64,000 nucleotides of DNA from Sphingomonas sp. Lineage in GTDB: Bacteria > Pseudomonadota > Alphaproteobacteria > Sphingomonadales > Sphingomonadaceae. Shown here piece after piece: positions 26,302-34,052 of this stretch. The stretch covers positions 1-64,000 of the forward strand of contig NZ_JAIXHL010000002.1 in the NCBI RefSeq assembly GCF_030145815.1, given 5' to 3'. Position 1 is the first letter of the stretch. Every line of letters starts with the position of its first letter. A program made the position numbers and the translations under genes. The notes under the pieces were generated by a model. It was not told the DNA's origin. It saw only the letters and a program-made list of their open reading frames with translations, and ran no database searches.

Positions 26302-27615
26302 CGCGACGCTGCCTTCCTTCGGCTGAGCCGAAGGAACGAGCGCTCGGGTGAAACCGAGCTTGCCCGCTTCCTTGAGCCGCAGCGCGCCGTGCGCGACCGG
26401 GCGGACCTCCCCAGATAGTGCGATTTCGCCGAACGCGACCATATCGGTCGCCACCGGGCGTTCGGACAAAGCAGAGATCAGCGCCGCTGCGACTGCCATG
26501 TCCGCCGCCGGGTCCTGCACGCGATAGCCGCCGGCGATGTTGAGATAGACTTCGCTGGTCGCGAAACTGAGGCCGCAGCGTGCCTCCAGCACCGCGAGGA
26601 TCATCGCAAGGCGGCCGCTGTCCCAGCCGACCACCGCGCGGCGCGGGGTCGCGCCGCTGGCGAGGCGGACGACCAGTGCCTGAATCTCGACCAGCACCGG
26701 GCGCGTACCCTCCAGCGCGGGGAAGACGACGGTGCCGCTGACGCTTTCATCGCGGCTGGTGAGGAACAGCGAGGACGGGTTGCCGACTTCGGTCAGCCCC
26801 TCGGTCTGCATCGCGAACACCCCGATCTCGTCGGTGCCGCCGAAGCGGTTCTTGACCGCGCGCAGGATGCGATACTGGTGGCTGCGCTCCCCCTCGAACG
26901 CCAGCACGGTGTCGACCATATGTTCGAGCACGCGCGGGCCGGCGAGGCTGCCATCCTTGGTGACATGGCCGACCAGCACGAGCGCGGTGCCGCGTTCCTT
27001 GGCGAAGCGGATCAGTTCCTGTGACGATGCGCGCACCTGACTGACCGTGCCGGGCGCGCCCTCGATCAGGTCGCTGTGCATCGTCTGGATCGAATCGATG
27101 ATGAGCAGATCGGGCGGGGTCGCGCCGCCCAGCGTGGTGAGGATGTCGCGCACGCTGGTCGCCGAGGCGAGCTGGACCGGGGCATTGCCAAGGCCGAGGC
27201 GACGCGCGCGGAGGCGAACCTGATCCGCCGCTTCCTCGCCCGAGACATAGGCGACGCTCTTGCCCGCCAGCGCCATCTTTGCCGCCGCCTGCAGCAGCAA
27301 GGTCGACTTGCCGATACCGGGATCGCCGCCGATCAGCGTCGCCGACGCCTCGACAAAGCCGCCGCCCAGCGCGCGGTCGAGCTCGGATATGCCGGTGCCC
27401 ATCCGCGCGGGCAACGGGACGTCGGCGTCGAGCCCCGACATCAGGATCATCCGCCCGCCGCCCTGCAGATTATGCTTCGCCTGAAACGGCGTGACGACCG
27501 CGCCGGCATCCTCCACCAGCGTGTTCCACTCGCCGCAATCGGCGCATTGCCCCGCCCATTGCGACGTTACCGAGCCGCAGGACTGACAGACGTAGCGCTT
27601 CTTGGGTTTGGCCAT
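26248..27615 (-). CDS. radA: DNA repair protein RadA (Sms)
   Basis: This 455-residue branch-migration helicase is involved in recombinational repair. It has an N-terminal C4 zinc finger (CQSCGSVTSQWAGQCADCGEW), a RecA-like ATPase with Walker A GGDPGIGKSTLL near residue 95 and LLIIDSIQT, the RadA-specific KNRFG motif (VKNRFGGTDEIGVF), and a Lon-protease-like C-terminal domain (PAADMAVAAALISALSERPV). Complete and of normal length. The 3' end is overlapped by the convergent VanZ-like gene. Confidence 0.97.
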   Translation of the reverse strand: MAKPKKRYVCQSCGSVTSQWAGQCADCGEWNTLVEDAGAVVTPFQAKHNLQGGGRMILMSGLDADVPLPARMGTGISELDRALGGGFVEASATLIGGDPGIGKSTLLLQAAAKMALAGKSVAYVSGEEAADQVRLRARRLGLGNAPVQLASATSVRDILTTLGGATPPDLLIIDSIQTMHSDLIEGAPGTVSQVRASSQELIRFAKERGTALVLVGHVTKDGSLAGPRVLEHMVDTVLAFEGERSHQYRILRAVKNRFGGTDEIGVFAMQTEGLTEVGNPSSLFLTSRDESVSGTVVFPALEGTRPVLVEIQALVVRLASGATPRRAVVGWDSGRLAMILAVLEARCGLSFATSEVYLNIAGGYRVQDPAADMAVAAALISALSERPVATDMVAFGEIALSGEVRPVAHGALRLKEAGKLGFTRALVPSAQPKEGSVALTGFRNLAGFVDHMLGR

Positions 27616-27674
27616 AATGCGTGCCTAACCCGAGCGGAACGAAAAGGGAATATGCGTTTAGAAAGGCGCGTCGG

Positions 27675-27965
27675 TCACTGCGGCGTGGAGGTGCTTTCCG
27701 GCGCGGGCGTGGTTGGCTGCGTTCCACCGCTGGCCGGGGCTGGGCCGCGGCCGCCCTTGTTCCGGCTCGACCGGGCGGTGTTGTGGTTTGCCGTGGCATC
27801 ACCCGTCTTGACGGCGGGACCATCCGGTGCAGCGATGGTCGATTTGTTCGAGCGCGCGGTGTTGTGGTTGGCCTTTTCATCCCCCGTTGCCCCGCCGGAC
27901 GGGCGGTCGGTCTGCATCGCGGCGGGCAGCAGCAGTGCGGCGAGCGACAGTGCGAGAACGGACAT
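27675..27965 (-). CDS. Small exported protein with two ANHNTARS repeats
   Basis: This 96-residue protein of unknown function has a signal peptide (about 1-18) and then low-complexity sequence. Two copies of a repeat, GDEKANHNTARSNKS and GDATANHNTARSSRN, lie about 27 residues apart, followed by a Pro/Thr/Ser-rich tail. It has no cysteine and no predicted fold. It lies between radA and the glutathione transferase gene, with intergenic space on both sides (27966-28070 shows nothing further). Confidence 0.6.
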   Translation of the reverse strand: MSVLALSLAALLLPAAMQTDRPSGGATGDEKANHNTARSNKSTIAAPDGPAVKTGDATANHNTARSSRNKGGRGPAPASGGTQPTTPAPESTSTPQ

Positions 27966-28070
27966 CGAAACCCTCCCTGAAACGGTGTAGCACGCGGAAC
28001 AGGCCGACCGTCTCAGGGCGACAGATGCATTATTCGTTTCGGTGGTGAATGCGCAATGAATTGCGCCGTA

Positions 28071-28766
28071 TCACCCTTTCGCGGTGACGAGCAGCCCGCG
28101 CTGAACCGCCGGGCGGGCCAGGCCGCGGTCGAGCCACGCCGCGACGTTGGCGAAGGCATCGAAGCCGACCAAATCGCGCGCCTCGTAAAAGCCGATCAGG
28201 TTGCGGACCCAGCCGAGCGAGGCGATGTCGGCGATTGAATAGTCTCCCATGATCCAGTCGCGGCCCTTCAACTGCGTGTCGAGCACGCCGAGGAGGCGTT
28301 TGGATTCGGCGACGTAGCGGTCGAGCGGGCGCTTGTCGGCGATCTCGCGCCCGGCGAATTTGTGGAAATAGCCGAGCTGGCCGAACATCGGGCCTAGCCC
28401 GCCCATCTGCCACATTACCCAGCCGATCGTTTCATAGCGCTGCGCCGGATCGAGGAACTTGCCGGTCTTGTCGGCGAGGTAGAGCAGGATCGCGCCGCTT
28501 TCGAACAAGGCGAGCGGGCGGCCGTTCGGGCCGTCGGGGTCCAGGATCGCGGGGATCTTGCCGTTGGGATTGAGGTTGAGAAATTCGGACGTCTTCTGGT
28601 CGTCCGCGCCGATGTCGATCAGATGCGCCTCATAGGGCAGCCCGGTCTCCTCGAGCATGACCCCCGCCTTCACACCATTGGGGGTATTGAGGGAATAGAG
28701 CTGGATGCGGTCCGGGTGGTGGGCCGGCCAGCGGGTGGTGATCGGAAAGGCGGACAGATCGGCCAT
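28071..28766 (-). CDS. Glutathione S-transferase, YfcG/YghU-like disulfide reductase
   Basis: This 231-residue protein has a thioredoxin-fold N-domain (about 20-105) and an all-helical C-domain (110-225). LYSLNTPNGVKAGVMLEE, NPNGKIPAILDPDG and FESGAILLYLADKTGKFL match the YfcG/YghU class, in which an Asn of the TPNG motif replaces the usual Ser/Tyr/Cys and two glutathiones are bound. The probable reaction is GSH-dependent disulfide reduction. The ATG at 28766 has AAGGAG upstream; an ATG at 28793 is less likely. Confidence 0.92.
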   Translation of the reverse strand: MADLSAFPITTRWPAHHPDRIQLYSLNTPNGVKAGVMLEETGLPYEAHLIDIGADDQKTSEFLNLNPNGKIPAILDPDGPNGRPLALFESGAILLYLADKTGKFLDPAQRYETIGWVMWQMGGLGPMFGQLGYFHKFAGREIADKRPLDRYVAESKRLLGVLDTQLKGRDWIMGDYSIADIASLGWVRNLIGFYEARDLVGFDAFANVAAWLDRGLARPAVQRGLLVTAKG

Positions 28767-28786
28767 CGGGGACTCCTTGTTGGGTT

Positions 28787-28911
28787 GCGGCACCGGCCCG
28801 CTCCCCCAACCCGGCCACCCACAGAATACACTGTCGTTGGGTGGCCGGGTGCGGGTAGCCCCGCAAAGTAGTACTTTGCGGGGACCCCGTGGGGGAGCGG
28901 GCCGGTGCCGC
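28787..28911. repeat. 125-bp nested inverted repeat with two inner palindromes
   Basis: Perfect 22-bp outer arms (28787-28808 and 28890-28911) enclose two hairpins. One has 13-bp arms ACCCGGCCACCCA/TGGGTGGCCGGGT (28809-28821, 28838-28850). The other is an almost perfect palindrome of 12-bp arms around one central base (28859-28883, core AAAGTAGTACTTT). Folded, it would make a three-way junction. It lies between the divergent GST and glycosyltransferase genes and differs in sequence from the repeat family at 12679 and 21107. No coding potential is seen. Confidence 0.9.
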
Positions 28912-28971
28912 CATCCGGCGCAGCCGGATCAAACATCGACTGCGACATAGTAACGCCGTAATCGGATCGCT

Positions 28972-30129
28972 ATGGGCGCGCCGATGACTCCGACCGATCT
29001 TCGCGTGGCGCTGTTCAGCGGCAACTATAACTATGTGCGCGATGGCGCGAACCAGGCGCTGAACAAGCTGGTGCGCCATTTGCTGGACGCGGACGTGCAG
29101 GTGCGCGTCTATTCGCCGACCGTCGAGAAGCCGGCCTTCGCGCCCGAGGGCGATCTGGTCAGCGTGCCGGCGCTGCCTGTCCCCGGCGGGCGGGGGGAGT
29201 ATAAGGTTGCGCTGGGCCTGCCGCGTGCGCCGCGGGAGGATCTGGAGGCATTCAAGCCGAACCTGGTGCATGTCTCCGCTCCGGAATTTCTGGGCCATGC
29301 CGCGGTCGCCTGGGCGCGCAAGAACGGGCTTCCGGCGGTGGCGTCGCTGCATACGCGGTTCGAGACCTATCCGCGTTATTACGGGCTGGGGTTCATCGAG
29401 CCGTGGCTGATCCGGCGACTGACGCGCTTTTACAACAAGTTCGACCGGGTGATGGTGCCGGGCAATTCGATCGCCGATCTGATCCAGAGCTGGGGCGTGA
29501 CCACGCCGGTCGGCATCTGGTCGCGCGGGGTGGATCATGCGCGGTTCAATCCGCAGCGGCGCGACCTCGCGTGGCGGCGGGAGTTGGGGATCGCCGACGA
29601 TGTGCCGGCAATCGGGTTTCTCGGGCGGCTGGTGCTCGAAAAGGGGCTCGACATCTTTGCCGAGGTCGCGCGCGAGCTGACCCGGCGCGGGGTGCCGCAC
29701 AAGGTGCTGGTGGTCGGCGAAGGCCCGGCGCGGGAGTGGTTCGCGGGGCAGGTGCCCGAGGCGATCTTTACCGGGTTCCAGTCGGGCGATGCGCTCGGCC
29801 GCGCGGTCGCGTCGATGGATGTGTTCTTCAACCCGTCGGTGACCGAAACGTTCGGTAATGTGACGTCGGAAGCGATGGCGTGCGGGGTACCGGTGGTCGC
29901 GGCGCGCGCGACCGGGGCGATGGACCTGGTGGTCGAGGGCGAGACCGGTTTTCTGGTCCCGCCGCGCGACGTCACCGCCTATGCCGACGCGATCGAGCGG
30001 CTGGCGCGCGACGCCGAGATGCGCGCGCGGTTCGGGGCGCTCGGGCACCAGCGGATGCAGGCGCAGGTGTGGCCGCAGGTCAATCAGGCGGTGCTGGATG
30101 CGTATCTTGAGGTGATGGCGGGGCGGTGA
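28972..30129 (+). CDS. Glycosyltransferase family 4 protein (MgtA-like)
   Basis: This 385-residue GT-B enzyme probably transfers mannose or glucose to a lipid or glycan acceptor. The N-domain carries GNYNYVRDGANQALNKLVRHL and HTRFETYPRYYG. The C-domain has FLGRLVLEKGLDIFAEVA, the donor-site FNPSVTETFGNVTSEAMACGVPVVA with the E-x7-E pattern, and GETGFLVPP. It resembles GDP-mannose-dependent alpha-mannosyltransferases of the MgtA/SqdX type; donor and acceptor are inferred. Start at 28972, or at 28984 four codons on. Confidence 0.9.
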   Translation: MGAPMTPTDLRVALFSGNYNYVRDGANQALNKLVRHLLDADVQVRVYSPTVEKPAFAPEGDLVSVPALPVPGGRGEYKVALGLPRAPREDLEAFKPNLVHVSAPEFLGHAAVAWARKNGLPAVASLHTRFETYPRYYGLGFIEPWLIRRLTRFYNKFDRVMVPGNSIADLIQSWGVTTPVGIWSRGVDHARFNPQRRDLAWRRELGIADDVPAIGFLGRLVLEKGLDIFAEVARELTRRGVPHKVLVVGEGPAREWFAGQVPEAIFTGFQSGDALGRAVASMDVFFNPSVTETFGNVTSEAMACGVPVVAARATGAMDLVVEGETGFLVPPRDVTAYADAIERLARDAEMRARFGALGHQRMQAQVWPQVNQAVLDAYLEVMAGR

Positions 30130-30137
30130 ATCCCACC

Positions 30138-30272
30138 AATCCTCCCCCGCAAGGGGGAGGTGTCGCCGAAGGCGGCGGAGGGGGAGGAAGGGTCACGGCT
30201 TCAGGCTTGAGGACATCGCCGTCCTCCCCCTCCGTCAGCTGCGCTGCCACCTCCCCCTGGCGGGGGAGGATT
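30138..30272. repeat. Cloverleaf-type inverted repeat, copy 3 (rearranged)
   Basis: This 135-bp element begins 8 bp after the glycosyltransferase stop. Its 23-bp outer arms pair with one central mismatch (30138-30160, 30250-30272). A 13-bp inner stem CGGAGGGGGAGGA (30176-30188) pairs with 30222-30234. Its right part (CGTCAGCTGCGCTGCCACC) is the reverse complement of the left part of copies 1 and 2, so this copy is inverted relative to them, and its other end has diverged. Confidence 0.85.
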
Positions 30273-30323
30273 ACAAGCCTTGTCCATTCGGGCCGCGTTG
30301 CGTGTTGACAGGCCCTCCCCTAG

Positions 30324-30345
30324 CCCCTCCCGCGAGCGGGAGGGG
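30324..30345 (-). terminator. Hairpin downstream of the DUF2218 gene
   Basis: The perfect 10-bp stem CCCCTCCCGC/GCGGGAGGGG with a 2-nt loop ends a few bases past the DUF2218 stop at 30349. No T-run follows; it is like the hairpin after gap. Confidence 0.35.
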
Positions 30346-30348
30346 GAC

Positions 30349-30663
30349 TTAGGACCAATCGTACTTCAGCCCGTCCTCGCGGAACGCGAAGCGGTCGAGA
30401 TGGCGTTCGATCGCGCCTTTCAGCCCTTCGGCCTGTTCAGGTGCGCTGGCGTCGATGCGGATCGCGATGCCGTCGGGTTTGGCGTCGAGCGTGACCAGCC
30501 CGTCGCCGGGCCAGTTCGCGCCGCGCGCGTCCTTCGGGAACACGATCGTTCCGTGGTCGGCGGTGTAGTCGACCTTGAGGTTATGCTCCCAATGCTTGCA
30601 CAGCTGTTGCAGGTAGCGCGACGCCTTGTCGGTCGCGGCAAAGCCGGTTGCGGTTGCGGTCAT
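30349..30663 (-). CDS. DUF2218 domain-containing protein
   Basis: This 104-residue protein covers the DUF2218 family (SRYLQQLCKHWEHNLKVDYTADHGTIVFP, then the DRFAFREDGLKYDW end). Such proteins are often annotated near iron or siderophore genes, but no function is established. Its ATG overlaps the PadR stop (TGATG), so it is the second gene of a PadR operon and probably a target of that regulator. Confidence 0.88.
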   Translation of the reverse strand: MTATATGFAATDKASRYLQQLCKHWEHNLKVDYTADHGTIVFPKDARGANWPGDGLVTLDAKPDGIAIRIDASAPEQAEGLKGAIERHLDRFAFREDGLKYDWS

Positions 30664-31259
30664 CAAAGGCGCTCCACCTTGCGCGCGGCGGCGTCGATGA
30701 TGTCGACGATCGCGTTGACGGTTTCCTGATCGGCCTCGCCGTCGCTCAGCCGCTGCATCACCGCCATTTTGAGGTTGCCCATGGCGCGGCGCACCGGACT
30801 GCGTCCGCTCTGTTCGCGCTGGGTGCCGAGTTCGGCGAGACGGCCCATCAGCAGCGTCACCTGTTCGGCGTTTTCATCGAGATGCGCCTGGCCGGTCGCG
30901 GTGATCGCGTAGAGCTTCTTCACACCCTCGGTGGCCTGTTCGGCGATATGATCCATGTCGGCGAGCAGGGTCAGCGTCGGATAGACCACGCCCGGGCTGG
31001 GGACATAGGCGCCGCCGGTCCGCTCCTCGATCTCGCGGATCAGGTCATAGCCGTGGCGCGGCTGATCGGCGATCAGCGCGAGCAGGACGAGGCGCAGCTC
31101 GTCCCCTGTGAAGATGCGGCGTCGCCCGCGACCTCCGCCGCGACCGCCGGTCGCTTCGGCGTTGATGTCCCATTCGACGGTGAACGGTCCCCATTGGCGG
31201 CGACCGCGGCTGGCGTGCATGCCGTGCGGCCCGTGGCCGCGATGATGTCCTCGAAACAT
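30663..31259 (-). CDS. PadR family transcriptional regulator
   Basis: This 198-residue regulator has a PadR winged-helix domain (about 52-125: LRLVLLALIADQPRHGYDLIREIEERTGGAYVPSPGVVYPTLTLLADMDHI) followed by a helical C-terminal domain (PadR-2-like). The first 45 residues are a His/Gly/Arg-rich extension (RGHHRGHGPHGMHASRG) that could bind metal. It is coupled to DUF2218. A near-perfect palindrome 26 bp upstream of its start is the likely operator and also faces rarA. Confidence 0.92.
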   Translation of the reverse strand: MFRGHHRGHGPHGMHASRGRRQWGPFTVEWDINAEATGGRGGGRGRRRIFTGDELRLVLLALIADQPRHGYDLIREIEERTGGAYVPSPGVVYPTLTLLADMDHIAEQATEGVKKLYAITATGQAHLDENAEQVTLLMGRLAELGTQREQSGRSPVRRAMGNLKMAVMQRLSDGEADQETVNAIVDIIDAAARKVERL

Positions 31260-31285
31260 TTCATATCCTTAAAATTCGAGTCTTG

Positions 31286-31313
31286 ATGCGTTTAAGATAT
31301 ATCTTGAACGCAT
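31286..31313. promoter_or_regulatory. 28-bp palindromic operator for PadR
   Basis: The sequence reads ATGCGTT, then T-AAGATATATCTT-G, then AACGCAT. It is a 28-bp palindrome with a single mismatched pair. It lies between the divergent padR (start 31259) and rarA (start 31362) genes, where PadR autoregulators usually bind. Confidence 0.75.
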
Positions 31314-31361
31314 TTTGACAAGCCCCTTCGCGTTGCGGCGCGTAATTCCTATATCGTCGCC

Positions 31362-32675
31362 ATGGCTGACCTGTTCGGCGGGACCGCACCCGCCGCCTCC
31401 CCTTCCGAACTTTCCGCCTCCGCGCCGCTGGCGGATCGGCTGCGTCCGGCGCGGCTGGACGAGGTGGTCGGGCAGGAACATCTGACCGGGCCTGAAGGCG
31501 CGATCGGGCGGATGGTGGCGGCGGGGAAGCTGTCGTCGATCATCCTGTGGGGACCGCCGGGGACGGGCAAGACGACGACCGCGCGGCTGCTGGCCGATGC
31601 GGTGGGGCTACGCTTCGTCGCGATCAGCGCGGTGTTTTCGGGTGTCGCTGACCTCAAAAAGGTGTTCGCGGAGGCGAAGGAACACGCGCGGATCGGCCAG
31701 CGCACCTTGTTGTTCGTGGACGAGATCCACCGCTTCAATCGCGCGCAGCAGGACGGGTTTCTGCCGTTCGTCGAGGATGGCACGGTGACATTGGTCGGCG
31801 CGACGACCGAGAATCCTAGCTTCGAACTCAACGCAGCGTTGCTCAGTCGCGCGCAGGTGCTGATCCTGCGGCGGCTGGACCATCCGGCGCTGAGCCAGTT
31901 GCTCGACCGTGCCGAGGCGATCGAAGGCCGCCCCCTGCCCCTCACCCCCGAGGCGCGCGATGCGCTGGTGGCGAGCGCGGATGGTGACGGGCGGTTCCTG
32001 CTCAATCAGGCGGAGACGCTTTACTCGGTCAGCTTCGACGCGCCGCTCGATCCGGCGGGACTGTCGGCGTTCCTGCAGCGCCGGGTGGCCGTGTACGACA
32101 AGGACCGCGAGGGGCATTACAACCTCATCTCCGCGCTGCACAAATCGCTGCGCGGGAGCGATCCGCAGGCGGCGCTCTATTACCTCGCGCGGATGCTGGT
32201 GGCGGGCGAGGAGCCGCTGTACGTGCTGCGGCGGCTGGTGCGGTTTGCGAGCGAGGATATCGGCCTGGCCGACCCGCAGGCGTTGGTCCAGTGCCTGGCC
32301 GCCAAGGACAGCTACGAGTTTCTGGGGTCCCCCGAGGGCGAACTCGCGATCGTGCAGGCGTGCCTCTATTGCGCGACCGCGCCCAAGTCGAACGCCGCCT
32401 ATATGGCGATGAAGGCGGCGTGGCGGTCGGCGAAGGAGACGGGATCGCTGATGCCGCCGCAGAACATCCTCAATGCGCCGACCAAGCTGATGAAGGAGAT
32501 CGGCTATGGCAAGGGCTATGCCTATGACCATGATGCGGAGGATGGGTTCAGCGGTGCCAATTACTGGCCCGAAGAGATGACGCCGCAGACCTTCTACACC
32601 CCGACCGATCGGGGGACGGAGAAGCGCATCGCCGAGCGGCTCGCATGGTGGGACGCGCGGCGGGGTAAGGACTGA
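31362..32675 (+). CDS. rarA: Replication-associated recombination protein RarA (MgsA)
   Basis: This 437-residue AAA+ ATPase acts at stalled replication forks. It has the clamp-loader-like N-terminus (LADRLRPARLDEVVGQEHL), Walker A GPPGTGKTTTA near 61-71, Walker B LLFVDEIHRFN, sensor-1 GATTENPSFELN, and the C-terminal tetramerisation domain (MLVAGEEPLYVLRRLVRFASEDIGLADP, then NYWPEEM). Complete. Confidence 0.97.
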   Translation: MADLFGGTAPAASPSELSASAPLADRLRPARLDEVVGQEHLTGPEGAIGRMVAAGKLSSIILWGPPGTGKTTTARLLADAVGLRFVAISAVFSGVADLKKVFAEAKEHARIGQRTLLFVDEIHRFNRAQQDGFLPFVEDGTVTLVGATTENPSFELNAALLSRAQVLILRRLDHPALSQLLDRAEAIEGRPLPLTPEARDALVASADGDGRFLLNQAETLYSVSFDAPLDPAGLSAFLQRRVAVYDKDREGHYNLISALHKSLRGSDPQAALYYLARMLVAGEEPLYVLRRLVRFASEDIGLADPQALVQCLAAKDSYEFLGSPEGELAIVQACLYCATAPKSNAAYMAMKAAWRSAKETGSLMPPQNILNAPTKLMKEIGYGKGYAYDHDAEDGFSGANYWPEEMTPQTFYTPTDRGTEKRIAERLAWWDARRGKD

Positions 32676-32677
32676 GC

Positions 32678-32704
32678 CGTCACCCCGCGAAAGCGGGGGT
32701 GACG
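32678..32704. terminator. Hairpin between convergent rarA and alginate lyase genes
   Basis: The stem CGTCACCCCGC pairs with GCGGGGGTGACG (one bulged G) around a GAAA loop, between two convergent stop codons. It could terminate transcription from both sides, although neither side has a long T-run. The sequence also looks like a common short genomic repeat. Confidence 0.45.
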
Positions 32705-32724
32705 ACCAGAGCAAGCCGGGGCCG

Positions 32725-33969
32725 CTACTCCACCCGATAGCGCAGCACCACATCGCCCTCGCCGCGTCGCTGCCACACGCCGGGCCATGCCACGTCGGCG
32801 CGGAGCAGCAGGGCGTCGAGGTCCGCGGTCGGCCACTTCAGCTCCTTGTGCGGCCAGTCCTTCGCCCGGTCGCGATAGCCGGCGACGAAATTGGTGGCGG
32901 CGCGGAGCGAGCGGCCTTTGCTGTCGCTCCAGCCATAGAGGTCGACGCCCAGGCACGCGGCGGTGTCGGCGACGTGATAGGCGGGGTCGATCGCGTAGAT
33001 CGAATAGTGGAAGCTGCGCGTGCGACTTAGTTCCTCGGGCATCGCGCCGCTGGGTTCGATCTGCGCCGCGATGCGTCTGGCGGGAAAGTCTGCGACGATC
33101 TTGCGAGCCAAGTCGGGGCGGCGGGCGAACAGGGCGAAGCGGCTGACCTGTGCGTCGTACCAGATGCCGTGATTGTTGTTCTTGGCCCCCTCGCCCTTGC
33201 CATTGGCGCTGGAGAGCATCCAGTCGAGATAGCGGCTGAACCAGCCCTCGAGTGCCTTGACCTCGTCCGCCGACAGCGCACCCGACGGCCCGGCGAGACC
33301 GACGGCGTCGATCACGCCGATGAACGCGGCAGTGTCGAGCACGCCTTCGGGTCGCCCGGTCGAATGGCCCGGCACCATCTGCGCATAGTTCATGTTGGGG
33401 TTCATCGCCGTTGCCGGATCGAGGAACCATGTGCGGACGATCGCAGCCAGCTGGTCGGCGTAGCGGCGATCGCCCGTGTAGTAATAGGCCAGCCCCAGCA
33501 CATCCGCGTCGCTCGCCATCCGCCCCAGCGCCATGCGATCGAAGCGGTCGGTATTGCGCTCCGGATTCACCTCGCCATCGCGGCGGATATAGGGGCCGGC
33601 GGGGTTGGCGGGATCGGGCCACCAATAGGGGGCGAGGCTGATATAGTCGCGGCGGTCCCCGCTCGGCGCGATCATGCTCTTGTCGAGCACGCTGCCCGAC
33701 TTGCGCGCGAGCGCCGCGTCGGCGCGCTTGAGCAGGTCGGCAAGCGCCGCCTTGGCCTTGGCATCGGTCGGCAAGGCCGCCTTGATCGCGGTCAGCTCGG
33801 CCGGTCGCAGGGTGAAGGTGCGGCGACCGTCGAACGCGGCGGCATAGCCCTCGACGCCGGTGCAGTGCTGCGCGGATGAAAAGGCCGCCGCCGGGGGTGA
33901 AGACCCCGCGGCGGCGGTGATGGCGAGGACCGAGAGAGGGATGGCCCAGCCGAGTTGCTGAAGGTTCAT
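32725..33969 (-). CDS. Alginate lyase family protein (PF05426)
   Basis: This 414-residue secreted protein (signal peptide about 1-29) has an alpha/alpha-toroid fold of the alginate lyase family. Conserved stretches include DYISLAPYWWPDPANPAGPYIRRDGEVNPE, NNHGIWYDAQVSRFALF (His/Tyr of the catalytic groove) and RTRSFHYSIYA. Members lyse uronate-containing chains, but many in this family are not true alginate lyases. Given the neighbouring unsaturated glycuronyl hydrolase, the substrate is probably another uronate polymer. Two GTATGACAA sites lie upstream (33997 and 34044). Confidence 0.88.
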   Translation of the reverse strand: MNLQQLGWAIPLSVLAITAAAGSSPPAAAFSSAQHCTGVEGYAAAFDGRRTFTLRPAELTAIKAALPTDAKAKAALADLLKRADAALARKSGSVLDKSMIAPSGDRRDYISLAPYWWPDPANPAGPYIRRDGEVNPERNTDRFDRMALGRMASDADVLGLAYYYTGDRRYADQLAAIVRTWFLDPATAMNPNMNYAQMVPGHSTGRPEGVLDTAAFIGVIDAVGLAGPSGALSADEVKALEGWFSRYLDWMLSSANGKGEGAKNNNHGIWYDAQVSRFALFARRPDLARKIVADFPARRIAAQIEPSGAMPEELSRTRSFHYSIYAIDPAYHVADTAACLGVDLYGWSDSKGRSLRAATNFVAGYRDRAKDWPHKELKWPTADLDALLLRADVAWPGVWQRRGEGDVVLRYRVE

Positions 33970-33996
33970 GGTGCCGGGTGCTCCGGGTTACGATGT

Positions 33997-34052
33997 GTAT
34001 GACAACTCGTGCGATGGTCGTCAACTAGCCGTTAGTCGTAGTTGTATGACAA
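33997..34052. promoter_or_regulatory. Two GTATGACAA sites upstream of the lyase gene
   Basis: GTATGACAA occurs at 33997-34005 and again at 34044-34052. The second sits in TTGT-ATG-ACAA (34042-34052), which fits the TNGT-N3-ACNA pattern of FadR-type GntR proteins; the first has one mismatch to it. They lie 28 and 75 bp from the lyase start; the second is within the last codons of the upstream gene. The regulator is probably the GntR protein at 38168. Confidence 0.5.

Noticed and set aside
12679-30272. CRISPR array reading of the repeated palindromic elements
   Set aside because: Copies are about 9 kb apart, 128-135 bp long, with nested inverted repeats and no regular spacers or cas genes.
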